From NCBI GenBank assembly GCA_029721515.1, contig CM056569.1:16554507-16618506 (forward strand): a stretch of DNA of 64,000 nt. Direction: 5' to 3'. The notes under the pieces were generated by a model. The model saw nothing but the letters and a program-made list of their open reading frames with translations, ran no database searches and was not told the DNA's origin. The stretch comes from Synanceia verrucosa. Taxonomy: Eukaryota > Chordata > Actinopteri > Perciformes > Synanceiidae. Below are positions 20,619-33,800 of this stretch, in pieces. Each line of letters starts with the position of its first letter. The first letter of the stretch is position 1. Position numbers and translations under genes: made by a program.

Positions 20619-20940
20619 GGTTTCTCTCGGATGTTTTTCTGTCGGCGACTCGGCTCTTCCTTCCTACTCCGGCAAAAAAAGATGACTTGTGGGTCCGGGT
20701 ATCCGAGGGACTTAGAGAGCTGTTTTTACCGTCTCCGTTACTGTCCCGTGGTGTTTCCTCTGTATTCGGCCTTTATTGTTTCATATATTTTTATTTCCAG
20801 CGGACATATCCTTGTTTTCTCAGGTTAGGTTGTTGTATTTTGTTCCAATTTTCTGCCTTTCTGTGTCCGTTGCTTGGTGGAGGCTCAAGATGGCTGCGCA
20901 GGTGCGGTAGTGACGTAAGGTGACGTGTCACTACTCATAA
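20619..20940 (-). promoter_or_regulatory. rab1b: Probable rab1b promoter and 5' UTR
   Basis: The region just upstream of the rab1b start codon is the only place nearby with clustered promoter-type sites. CAAGATGGCTGCG (about 20887-20899) is a YY1-type motif, and two TGACGT cores (TGACGTAA, TGACGTGT) at about 20911-20928 resemble CRE/ATF sites. No TATA box was seen. Such sites are typical of broadly expressed genes, which fits a Rab1 housekeeping role. The start site is not defined. Confidence 0.5.
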
Positions 20941-21457
20941 ACCAGGAAGAAGCCAGAACCAGAGTGTTACTGGGATATGTAGTTTAACTTGCAAACATAC
21001 ATGTAAGCTTAAAATATCAACTTTTTCCAACAGGTGCTGGGATTGGAGTGAACAAAATAAATATTGCCAAAATATAAAATGTCAATGCAACTTCAACAAG
21101 ATGAAAATAATTGCTAAAGTATTTTAAATCACAGCGTTTCATAACTTGTGAGTGTTAAACTCATATTTGTGCTATTGTTGCTACCAAAAGTGCTACCATA
21201 ACCATTACTTTGCAACACATTGTTGAACTTCTTTTATTTCATAAAATACTGTTATCTGAAAACATATATTTTCTAGTCACAGATATTATGTAGTGACCCA
21301 TAAATTATATACAAAACAGATATACAAATGTTCTAAAAAGTGCAAAATAAATCTGGGTCTTTTGCTCATTCTATATCAGCTTTCATATTTAGTGATCAAA
21401 TGTGGAGAGAGTGCCCTTCTCCCAGCCTGGAAAATATAATTAAATTTTTGTATCTTT
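20941..21457 (-). other. Intergenic stretch and receptor 3' UTR
   Basis: This AT-rich sequence separates the rab1b promoter from the stop codon of the chimeric receptor kinase. Minus-strand AATAAA signals lie at 21457-21462 (overlapping the stop codon, probably too early) and 21233-21238, suggesting a 3' UTR of about 220-250 bases. Nothing else was recognised. Confidence 0.45.
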
Positions 21458-24400
21458 TTATTGACTATCACCCTCTTTAACTGCTGCGGCAGGAATACAC
21501 TTAAGGTAGCCTTCATCTATTTCCACATCCTCATCTCTGGCTGCAGCAGCAGCAGCTCCAACTGGAGTAGGCAGGTAGACATTTTCCCATCTTCCCCCAC
21601 AATCTGTCTGTGGATCCTGAAAGGGAGCAGCGGCAGCAGCAGCAGCAGCAACCTCGAGGCTGTGGTTGATGTATCTGGCCTCCTGGCTAGCCTCCAGTGC
21701 TGGCAGCTCTGACAGAAGACCTTTCAGCGTCTCGCTCAGTTCCCCGAAACCAGGCCTGCAGCTCGGCTCCTTATCCCAGCAGCTCTGCATGACTTCATAA
21801 CTGAGGGAAGGGGAGGAGGCAAGGTGAGGTACACATTGTTAAAAGAATAGTTGCAATGGTTTAAAACAAAGCAATGAGTGAGTGGGACCCATCGTTACAG
21901 GTTTCATCAGTTCAGCGGGCCCTAAAATGGAGCATTTTGATTCCAGGTATGTTCAGACAGACAATATAAGAGAAATAATGTGTGTTTTTTACATTAAAAA
22001 GTGTAAACATGTTCAAGTGGAAACCCCGAATATACTGCATGTATGAACCTGAGTATGATACTGTATGTCCTCTTTAAAACAGTATTAAATCAATTTATTT
22101 TACAAACAAGCTTCTTGTTTATGCCTTCCATTATCAATGTAACATAGGCTACTGTATATATAATATCAATGAACTTATTTCTGTTAGTATTTCAAAAAGA
22201 AGCCCCTAAGAGCAAAAAGGAGTGATAAACTCACAGTGTGTGGTCACAGTCCTCAGGTGGTTTGAGCCGGTGTCCTGACAGCAGCAGCTCCAGCAGCTCA
22301 TGGTTGTGAACTCCAGGATAGGGAGTCCTCCCTCGGCTCACAATCTCCCACATTGTCACCCCGAACGCCCACTGAGACAACAGGGATAAGAAATCATAGT
22401 TTTACGACTAAGAGACCAATCTCTACTTTTAAAGCTGTGCTTGTCACTGTTATAGAAAGAAGCCTGAACTCACCACGTCACTTTTGGTGGTGTAGACAGA
22501 CTCAGACAGGCTCTCCATGGCCATCCACTTAATTGGCACACGGATAGCTACTTTTTGACGATAATAATTGCTGCTGTAGATTTTCTTGGACAAGCCAAAG
22601 TCAGCCACACACACCCTAAGGTCATCGCCCAGCCTGAGGACAGACAACTGTTCATTTGCATGATGGTGTACATCAAATAACAAAATCAGTGCTGGCACAC
22701 TCTCTTCTATAAGGTGTCCCTGAACACACCGTCTCCTCTGAGGCTCCCAGTCTGCCTCTTTATTTCATTTCAAGCAGCTTCCTTCCCAGACACAAGCCAT
22801 GGTTGAATACCAATGGCTGAGGACAGAGACACACTCACATATGAACAAGGAGTCCTTTATTTGATCCCCCTCTCTGATGGACTCACATGCAGTTGCGTGC
22901 AGCCAGGTCTCTGTGCAGGAACCCCCGTGAGCTCAGATAGTCCATCCCTGCTGCGATGTCAATCATGAAGCGCAGGAGACTCTGATAAGGCACAACCTGG
23001 AAGAGGGGGGTACAAAAGGGTGTGTTCTGATTTATTTTAACTAGCATATTAATGTGATTAATCAGCATTAACACATTAAAGGTACAATATGTAAGACGTA
23101 TTTAAATTAATCATAAAATGGCCCTTCCTCCAACCATCCAAAACCATACATGGGGATTAGGTTAATTGGCTAATTTAAATTGACCGTAGTTGTGAATGTG
23201 AGTGTGAGTGGTTGTCTGTCTCTATGTGTCCTGTGATGAACTGGAGACTTGTCCAGAGTGTACCCTGCCTTCCACCCTAAGACAGCTGGGATAGGCTTCA
23301 GCCCCCCCGCGAAGCAGCAGTCTCAATCGGCCACTATCACCGCGGATCAGCAGCCCTCGACCCAGAGCTCCACTCCCTTTACCCCAGCCCTCCACAGCTC
23401 TCCCCCACCCCATTTTACTCCTTCTAAGTGCCCATGGTAATGCCCTAGGTGGCTGCTTTTCATTCACTGTAACACTTTCTGTACCTGTTGGATACTGCAG
23501 CCAAGCTGGCAACCTCTAGTCAGGGGAGAGGGAGAGGGGAGACACTGCTATACAGTAATTTGAAAGTGACTGTAGTACCAGTTTTGGCCACAATCCTACA
23601 TACTGCTCCTTTAACTTACACAACGGTAACGCTACTTGGACAAACTGTCTGAAAGACGTACCAGAGACGTGCTGGCAGTTCATGAAACAGAACTCCATTC
23701 AAAAAAATTAAAGAAACTAACAACTAATAATCAAACATGCTGATAAAATTAAACTAACCATCTTTTCTGAATCTGTCCAAGCTTCTCCTGTAATTCAGCA
23801 AATAATCCACTGAAGAGCATCGTTAAAGTATGAATTTGTAACGCGAAATGGATGAAAAGGAAAAGATACTTTCTTTTCATAAACACACCGCTTAATATAA
23901 AAAAGTCAAATTATTGTTCAATAAAAACCCAAGTCAGTGATATTTTGTTTGGCAGAGGGTATGATTTGGTGTTCAATAAGACTGTTCATGTTTCCATTTG
24001 TCCATCTTCCATATTATTGCTCAGTTAGTATTTTTTAATCACTGTTAAACTGATCATCTTTCACAGGTCACAGGTCAAATTGTCCTTGCGTGTATCTCTC
24101 TATGTCAGCAAGCCATATTTATGTATATGTATATATATACAGGTATGTGGGTGCTGACTGCATCTCACCATGGGAATATCTCCATATCGTGTAGCAATAA
24201 GGAAGCGGCGCAGGTCTCCATGTTTCATGTAAGGCAGGATGACCAGAGGAACAGGCAGAGGAGAGTCCTGCTCTCTCTGTAAAGTAACCCCTGCAGGACA
24301 AACAACCTTTTCAAGCATTTTGCATAACTTTGTTAAGGCTTTAGACGTTATTATCTGAGGTCATGACCGTGTCAATCTGAGCTGCAGATGACGCGTTGTT

Positions 24401-27400
24401 GTAAAAAGTGCCACCACTTAATGTAATGAGCTAATGATTTAGTGTGTCTTACCCAGCAGTCATACCACATTTTCATGATCAAAATTCTTCATGATCTCCG
24501 CCTCTCTCAAAAACTCATGTAAGTCTTCCTGGCTGTGGAATCCAACTAGATGTGTAGGACAGAGGGAATGTCATGAAAAGCTAGCAGCACAGCAGAGCAG
24601 AGCTGTGATGAAGATTTGAGTACACACCTTTCATGGTCTTCACAGCCACTTTGATGTCCACACCTTCATCTGGTGTGAAGACCCCTTCGTACACCGAGCC
24701 AAACTCTCCTGTAGAACAAAAAGGACTCCATGTTATCACTTTTCCTTCCAGGTCTGAATGTTTTCATCAATAATCAACGATCTGGTCGAAGGTATAGTCT
24801 GATGAAGGAATGTCTCCTGTGGTAAACCTGCAGATTTATGAGTTACAGTGTTAAATCATAAAAATAAATAGTTAAAGGCTTCTGCAACTGATTCAAGCCT
24901 TGATTAAAATCCAAAAGCTTGACACTCCTGCTAGCAGCATGGCTGGAGCGACAGATTAGATAAGATTTAACAAGAACAACGAAATGCAGATCACATCCAA
25001 CCAGAAGTAGATAAGGAGTAAATAAATAAATGAGAGCACAAATTTAATAAGAACATACATACAGGAGAACAGGTTATGAATGATGTAAATATTGTATGGT
25101 TTTATATAAGATATAATCATTACAGTATATACAATAAGTGCAGTCTAACAATGTCAATTGGTCTCTCCACTACTTTTGAAGTCCCAGCAACATTTGGATG
25201 GGTTGCCATGACAATTTGTGGTCATTCAAGGTGCCTTAAGGATGCATCCTTAAGACCTTAAATACCTGGGCGTCCACATCACTGAGGACCTCACATGGAC
25301 ACTCAACACAAGACTTTCCTTCTAGAGAAAGCAGCTGGTCAACTTTTTTCACTCATTCAGTGAATGAAGTGATGCATCCTTATGACTGTAGTAATCTCCT
25401 GACTTTTCCTCTGTCACTACCATGGTGATATTGGTGGTTTAGAGTGAAATGTCACAACAGTGCAGTGATAGTGAGCTGTTTGGATTCCTTTCTTTCTAAA
25501 TTGATGTTCTGAATCAAAACCTCTCTTATTTTTTTATAAAGGAATTAAGGAAATAGAGCTACTATAAATTCCACTTGCGAATATCAACATAATATCTTCT
25601 TCCTGCGCTCTTTACAGGTCTGGTTCTAGACCTGTATCCGTCTCAGCTCCATTTGACTGAAATGGGCTGTAGTGTGAACACGACGGGTTGTACAGAGGCA
25701 TGTGTAAAATTAATTTCCCCAAAGTCTCTAGGGACAGAGTGATCCTGGGATACCTACCTACCTCCTTGATTCTTTTAATAAGCCATGTAACTTGTTATGA
25801 TCTCAGGTTTTGGACAGGTGTGATCCAGATGTGGCCACAGTGTTCATGTCTGATATTGATCACTGTGGTCCAAGGACTTTTCAGGGAGTTTGTGTGTTTG
25901 CTTAGACACATGAAGAATTGGTCTCAACCAGTATTGGATGGACTGGACTTGTCAGTCATCTTCCCGCCAGGATTGATCCCATCTAAATAAATATCTATTC
26001 AAAATTTGTCCAATATTTTTGTTTATTTATTTTTGTTTTATTTGGTTGGTTTATTTGGTATATGAATTATCTGCAGAAGTAAAGACATTCCCATCAGCCT
26101 TAGCTGATGAACTCGCTGTGTCAAGTGTCTCCTGAGAATAATCTGAGCCAGACTAGATTCTTAAATGCTCCTGGACCTCATGATCAACTGAAGTCTCTGC
26201 ACCTTTAAGGCCCATCTCTCATCTCTGATTGATTCATTCAGTAGTTTTGGAGGACAGTCTAGGGCTGTATGAGAAATGAGCCGCTCATTCATTATTCAAA
26301 GATTTTTGAATTCTACTGAGAGTGTGCTGTGAGTAAGGCAGCTGGGTCAGTTCAGCTGCCAATAAATTGACATTTTGGAAGCATATTTAGGTCATTCTGG
26401 TGGTTGTTCTGTCAATGATAAGTTCAGTTTTAAGCCCCGTGAGATATAGCAGTCCACTACATAGTGTGTAGTAAGAATCAAGTGTACTATAGGAGGAGTT
26501 CCAGACATGTGGAAGTGTTGCTCACCTGATTGAGATGGTCCAGTGCTGTGAGGTTTAAACAGTATTACAGGTGAGGAGGAATCATGAACTGACCTTTTCC
26601 TAGCTCCTTGCCCAGGGTGAGCTTGGTTCTCTCCACCAGGACCTCTTTCAGGCTGTCCAGCAGCCTGCTGCTGAGCCCCTCCCACAGCTGGGTCACACCC
26701 TCCACCACTGAAACAAACAGGAAAGGATTCACATTTCAGAGGCTTTAAGGACCATCACAATATGTTACCTGTTTTTTTCTAAACTTGTCATGGAAATGGT
26801 TTTGACTGTTGAATCAGTTTAGTGACATGAATGTGATATGTTTTGTTTTTATCTTGAAAATGGTTTTAATTTGCCTTCTTGGATCAGATAACAGATATCT
26901 ACTTGAGGTAATATGTTATGTTTTTGTAAAACTTTGTAGTGTGCAGACCTTTTAGTGGCAGCTAAGAGGGATCCGAATAAAGAAAAGTAGAATAACAGAA
27001 GCTAGTTAAATAGCCCAACAAAGAAAAATATGAAGGAAATTATATGAATTAGTCTATAATTTCACAAAAGCGTAGAGTCGACTGACACTATCAAACACCG
27101 CAAATTGCATTGATTAAATTAAGATGGTGGTAACATGTACTGTAGGCTGTATGACAGTGGGATAAATAAGAGTTTTTACAGTGATAGAAAAAACAATACA
27201 TATACCTTAAACATAACCATAATCATATCTGCAGGATAAACACATCACAATGTGTCCTGTTTGTAGATAAATAGCATTTTGTGTGTGATTAGATTTGATT
27301 CAAAAACAGAGAAGTGGCTCATGACACTCACTGCTGGGCGGCTGGACAGTAGCCTCCACCTGCTGTGGGCGCCGGTAAGAAAATTCAGCATTCATCGGTA

Positions 27401-27774
27401 AAAGCTCGGTGTCCTGGTCAGACCTGTTATGTGGGAAATTTATAACTTTAAGTCTAATCATCATCATCACCTTATGTTTAACCTGTGCATGACTGTTCCC
27501 ACACATAGAGGGCACTGTGGAATTATAGTAATTGGAAAATAGATGTAAATGTCCTGTGTATACTGACAGTTATTGCAAAAACTAACTATGGGTAGATGTC
27601 TCTCGGTGGTCAAGGATGCATACACAGCAGGGAGTTAGACGAGTCATTGCTTCAGTGTCAAGATTATATATGGATATTAAAAAATAAAAATAACACAACT
27701 TGCTGGCAAGCCTTAAAATAACTGCGGACACTAGTATAAATTTATGCTCTATATATTATATACAGAATATTGTC

Positions 27775-27818
<44 letters not shown>

Positions 27819-30800
27819 TAAAATATTATTGCAAATGTATTTATTTGTATTACCCGTTATTACACAGAAAATAATATATATATCATAATTTATGTGCAAT
27901 AAAAATATACAGTAAATAATAAATATATGTTATTTTCGATGCAATAACAGGTAATATAAATAAATGTGCAATAATTTAATTCCTGTAAATGTGAAATTAC
28001 TGTATTTTGGAGCAATACCTGTGTCTTATATACTGTCAATATAGCTTTATTTTTTAGAAAACTTTATTAATGTAATTTCTACTTTAATATTTTAATTTGA
28101 CTATTTTATTTTCTTCATTGTACTAAGCACCATGTGGAGCAGCGCTCACATATTGACAGTAAAGGCTTTTGATTGAAAATGACTTTTTAGAGTCATAATT
28201 TGTGTTAGAAGGAGAATTTCATTTCCACTCATTACTTTTGTGATTTGGCACCACATTCTCCTCACATTGATCTGATTAGCTCTCAGTCATGTGTCACAGA
28301 AACTCATCTATATTATAAATTTGATTATTGTCTTATCTGATTATCTGACACTCATCATCTCAGCTCAGCAATGACCACTCACATTCACTCACAGTAACTT
28401 TAGCAGTGGACGGTTTAGTTACCTGAGTTTAGTGTATCTGCTGCGAAGGACACATACACCGACGGGGATGACAGCCATGAGCAGCAGGATGCCAAATAAA
28501 ATACCAACTGTCACCCACATGGTGAAGTGACCCTGGTGCTGAGGAGCTGGCGCTATTTCAGTCTCTGAGATGTTTGAACCCAGCGTCACGGTGATCACCA
28601 CAGGTGGAGCTTTCCCTGCAACAAAAACACAAGTGTGGTCACTAACATTAGCCGCCATAAACTGTTCCAGGGCCGGCAGAAAACCTTCATGGGGCCTTAA
28701 GCAAAATTTGAACTTAGGGCCCTCTGTTACTGCCAATAATACTGTTTTTTGATCATTTACACACCTCCTTCACATATATACATTCAGGGCGCCTCCAGTG
28801 TTACATCAAACTATGTATTTTTGACTATAATTTCCATATTTGTGAAAAAAAAAGCATTGTGACAGTTACTTGGTAGGAGAAGCACTGCTAGAAGAACAGT
28901 AAGGCAGTAGGAGACTGCACTCTGTTAACATAATGAAAAGTTTGTTGTGCCTGCTCTGTTGAAATACAGAGAGCTAATGCAGCGATATGAGGTCCTCAAA
29001 CACAATTGATAGGCACAACGAAGGGTGTGTGTTTGTTCTCCAGTGTAATTCTGTGTGGGAAAACTGTTTGAGTTTACTGTAGGCTGTAACGTATAATGCA
29101 ACACGATGCTAATCCCGGGTGCTGCCATCTTGGATTATAACGTTGTTGTCAAGTCGGAGTTGGTGAGGTTTGTACAACTTTACATGTCGGAAATTCGACT
29201 TTGGAGGGCGTTCCAATTGAAATTTACAACTCTGAGCAAAACGACTTCAGAGTACAAGACGAACGCTGCAATAGACTGTATATACAGATGGATGACTCAA
29301 AAGCTCCCCAAAAGTGAAGCTACAACACCTCAATTGCCCCCTGGTGGCTGGTTGCAGTATAGTTCATACTGTACATCCAGCTTCCTCCATGCCAGTAGAT
29401 GGGGCGTAGGTCAAACAATATTTTTTTCTTTCACGGTTTCTGTCATTTTAGATTGTTCTGTTGTATGTTCAAGTGTTTATTATTCTGCTAAGTTTGGTTT
29501 TCATTACTTTTTTTGATGCTGCCAAAGGAGATGAGACGTAATGCTTAGTGAAGTAGACGGGGGGTCTGCTATTGTAACTTTAACTTTATATAAATGTCAC
29601 AAGTCTGTGTAATAAAAACTTGGAGTTGTTGTGTCTTTCTAGCCAAACAGCTATCGTGCATCGATCTTAAGATGCTGTATACGTGCATTGGGTTATTTTG
29701 GCTGCATTATCACACAGTGGGAGGAAGTGGAGATGGGTCATATGTCTATATATAGAGAGTCTAAAACCTCTGAGTGTACTGAATTGAGCAACACTCAGTG
29801 ACTTCAGCTTTTCTCTTGCAAGAAGAAATATTAGTTTGGTTTCCTTTCAAAACTTAGTCCTGCTTTCAAAGTAGGAAACATAATGAAGAACCCTCTCTGT
29901 CTGGACTTTCTACTGTATTGACCTCATCTACCTGGGCTTACATACATCTGTGCATCGTGATGGTAGCAGTGGATGATGGTGGCGCCCCCCACAGGCTGGA
30001 TATATCGTTCCAGGCTTGCACTGAGAGTTTATAGTCATGCTGTGGATTTAGTTCTGTGATTCGGACTGACGTGTCGGTCAGCTCCGTTGAGTTCGGCAGG
30101 AAAACCACATCGTTCCCACATGCCTCCCACTGACGGCCAGAATCCACTTCCCTTTCGCACTTGATGCCATACTTGACTTCATGTCTACCTCCCCAGTCAT
30201 GAGGAGGATCCCATGTCATTACCAGCACAGAGTCATTGAGATGATAGGCTGTTAGATTCACAGGGGCAGAGGGCGGCTCTGTGGACAACAACACAACAAT
30301 GCTGAGACATGGCAACATCCATAAAGTACACTCACCGGCCACTTTATTAGGTACACCTTGTTAGTAAAAGGTTGGACCCCTTTTCCTTCACAACTGCCTC
30401 AATTCTTGGTGTCAGACTTTCAACAAGGTGTTGGATAATTCCTCAAAGATTTTGGTCCATATTGACATGATAGCATCACTCAGTTGCAGATTTGTCAGCT
30501 GATCATCTATGATGAGAATCTCCGTTCCTCCACATCCCAGAGGATCTACTGGATTGAGATCTGGTGACTGTGGAGGCCATTGGAGTCCAGTGAACTCTTT
30601 GTCGTCTTCTAGAAACCAGTTGTGAACTGTAGCCTCAGTTTCCCGTTCTTAGCTGACAGGAGTGGCTCCAGGTGTGCGCTTCTGTTGCTCTAGTGCATTT
30701 TTTTCAAGGCTCCAGTGTTGTCCTTCACAGATGATATTCTGCTTTCCTTGGTTGAACCAGTGGTTATTAGAGTTCCTGTTGTCTTTCTATCATCTCCAAC

Positions 30801-33800
30801 CAGTCTGTCCATTCTCCTGTGACCTCTCACATCAACAAGGCATCTTTCTCACTGGATATTTCCTCTTTTCTGGATGATTCTCTGTGAACCCTAGAAATGG
30901 TTGTGGTGAAAATCTCAGTAGATCATCAGTTTCTGAAATAGTCAGACAAGCCCGCCTGATACCAACTCCGTTTGATGCTCCGTTTGAATAAGTTGTCTTA
31001 GCCACCTCAACATACCTAAATGCAGTGAGTTGCAGCCATGTGATTGGCTGATTAGCTATTTGAGTTAACAAACAATGTACTTAATGAAGTGGCCGGTGAG
31101 CGTATGTGTTAGAATCACTTCAGATATAGATACACAGGTACAGTAGAAGGTAACCAACCAGTGTCATTAAGCAATTTTACAATAAATACATGATCAAACT
31201 GCATCATAATCATCATGACAGCAGAACTTGATAACACTGACAAGTGAAAAATAAGACAAAAGGCATCCATTAGTGTTCTTTGTGATGCCACAGTAGTTTA
31301 ATAGGATGACACCTGCATAGTGTTTCTTACTGGTGCAGCCCAGGTCATCGGGGTCAGCTGGCAGGCGGCTGAAGCCCTGCAGACAGTCACATCTCTCTGA
31401 TCCCTCCCCTTGTGTCCTGCTATTTTGCGGGCACAGCCGGCATTCTCCACTCTCATTGGCTGGTTTGTAGAAGCCCATCCTACATACTGGTGAAAAAGAA
31501 ACAGTGCTGCTGAAGCTCGGAGTATTTGTAAAGGCTGCATTTAGTAGAGTGGATACTGTCTTCTAGGTTGAGAACTAGTCTGGTAAAGTAGGTCTGTTTT
31601 TTGGTCCAGTGATAAATGTTTGTCATATTTTCAGTTGACCCATAAAAGTCATAAAAGAACCAAACTTCATGAATGTTTTTGTGACAAAGAAGTATCTGTT
31701 CCAATCACTCTATCAGAGAAAAGTCAGACTTGTAGAAATAACTGGAAACTCAAGAGGCACTCAAAGAGTTAATGCATGCACTGTAATATGGGTTAAAATT
31801 CTCCAAGAAAATTATCTTTTCTCTTTTGTTCAAGGTAAAACTGCCAGTAAATCTTGAAACAATACATAATTAAAGGAATCTAAACTGTAATATTATATCT
31901 GATTCTGATTAAATTCCAGACTTTTAAGTCTGGGATTTAAAGGTAGAAATCTCAGAAAAACATACAGTCAGGAATCACAACCTTAAACTGTGAACATGGC
32001 TTATCCTGTACAGATTGTACATTCATAATTTGTGATATTTGTCTACACAAATAAAATTGATTTCAAGTCTGTTTATGTAAACTACAAAATGCTCTCTGTC
32101 ATTCATATTACTCTGGTATTGACTGTTGTCCCAGGACAGAAAGTTTTCTGGTATCTGAATAAAAGGTAAACCTCTGTACCTTGACAGGTGTCATTCATGA
32201 CTTGATGTCCAGGTTTGCAGGTACATCCTCCCTGCAGTGGACCCCAAACTCCATCCTTATCACACTCTCTAACAGGTGGAAGAACCTCCATGGCTCCTTT
32301 CACACAGGAACCCATCACCTGACCTGACATGGCCCCTGTCCCCTTAAACAAGGCCAGGTGAGCCACAGTATCAGGGCACTTCCTGTAGTAAAGTCTGATG
32401 GACGCTACCAGCACACATGTTCCTGAGTAGGAGAAGGCCAGCTGGAAGCCTCTGCGTCTCACTGAGCCCACGCTCAGAGCCAGGCTGCGCTTCATGTGCT
32501 TGTATATCTGGTCTGGAGGGACCGTGGGAGGGAATGGACTGGAGGTCTGGAGGTCCAGGACTGTCCAGCTAGTCTGGAATCTAGAGATTGGTGTGTCTAA
32601 GTCAAAAAGGTGAACTCTTAGTGGGACAAGCTGACCGGACGGTTCCTCCTCTTGGGCAAATGAAACATCCATCAGTAGATAGTGGGCGTCTTTCCGCTCC
32701 ATCCACTGACTTAAAACACTTCTCGTTACACGTCTTCCACAAGCCTGGAGCACAGGGACCGGACTCTGAGCACCCAGTCTTGGATGAACTTCACTCCACT
32801 GGATGATGGGGAAGAAGAAGAGAACATCAAAGTTCCATAGCAGAACAGGAAGACACAAAAACACCACTGGGATGGCAGGGTGAATAAATAACCAGGAATA
32901 TGGAAGATAATTAAACTGCATATGAGCCAGTCATGTTGTCCATGACAGCCAAGAGTAATAATTAGTTTACTATGAGTGGTGAAGTACTTGAATAACATCC
33001 TGCTGTCTGTTTTTGTTTTTTCAAATTCATATTAGATTTCATATTTTTCATATAGAGAGAGCAACTTCATTCTCATATCTTTACATAAAAAACGATAACA
33101 CTCTGAATTTCTAGCTTCATTAAATATCTTTTTACATAAAAACACTAACAACAGGCAGCTTTCATACCAGCATTCATACCATAATTTAAAATTAAAATGC
33201 AGAAAGCTTATAGGCACGTCTTGCTGACTAACGAGATCTTGCTTATTCGCTTAATTGCGTGATATAGTGGGTTATAGCGTCGCGTCAGTGAAAAAGAACC
33301 ACCCTGTGTTCGCTGAGTAGAAGGAAATCGATTAGATGATCTGCCGCGAACAGATCATTTTATTTTGAAAATATACTGGGTGTGGGGCAGCACGGTGGTG
33401 TAGTGGTTAGCACTGTCGCCTCACAGCAAGATGGTACTGGGTTTGAATCCCAGCCCGGGGCCTTTCTGTGTGGAGTTTGCATGTTCTCCCCGTGTCTGTG
33501 TGGGTTCTCTCCGGGTACTCCGGCTTCCTCCCACCATCCAAAAACATACATGGGGATTAGGTTAATTGGTTAATTTAAATTGTCCCTAGGTGTGAATGTG
33601 AGTGTGAGTGGTTGTCTGTCTCTATGTGTCCTGTGATGAACTGGAGACTTGTCCAGGGTGTACCCTGCCTTTCACCCTAAGACAGCCGGGATAGGCTCCA
33701 GCCCCCCCCCCTCAGTTCCTGCTGCAGGTGTTTTGCAGTCACTCAAGAACTTTCCACCACTTGTCTCCTCAGGAATCTGGTTGCAGCTGATGATAGTTTC

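Noticed and set aside
24453..24545. Use of the GTATGA donor to avoid the premature stop in receptor exon 10
   Set aside because: That donor gives phase 0, while exon 11 needs phase 1, so the kinase would frameshift. It would also delete the conserved LLG segment.
33384..33460. A tRNA gene
   Set aside because: A- and B-box-like motifs are present but the rest does not fold as a tRNA and the block continues as a known type of dispersed repeat. It is SINE-like.
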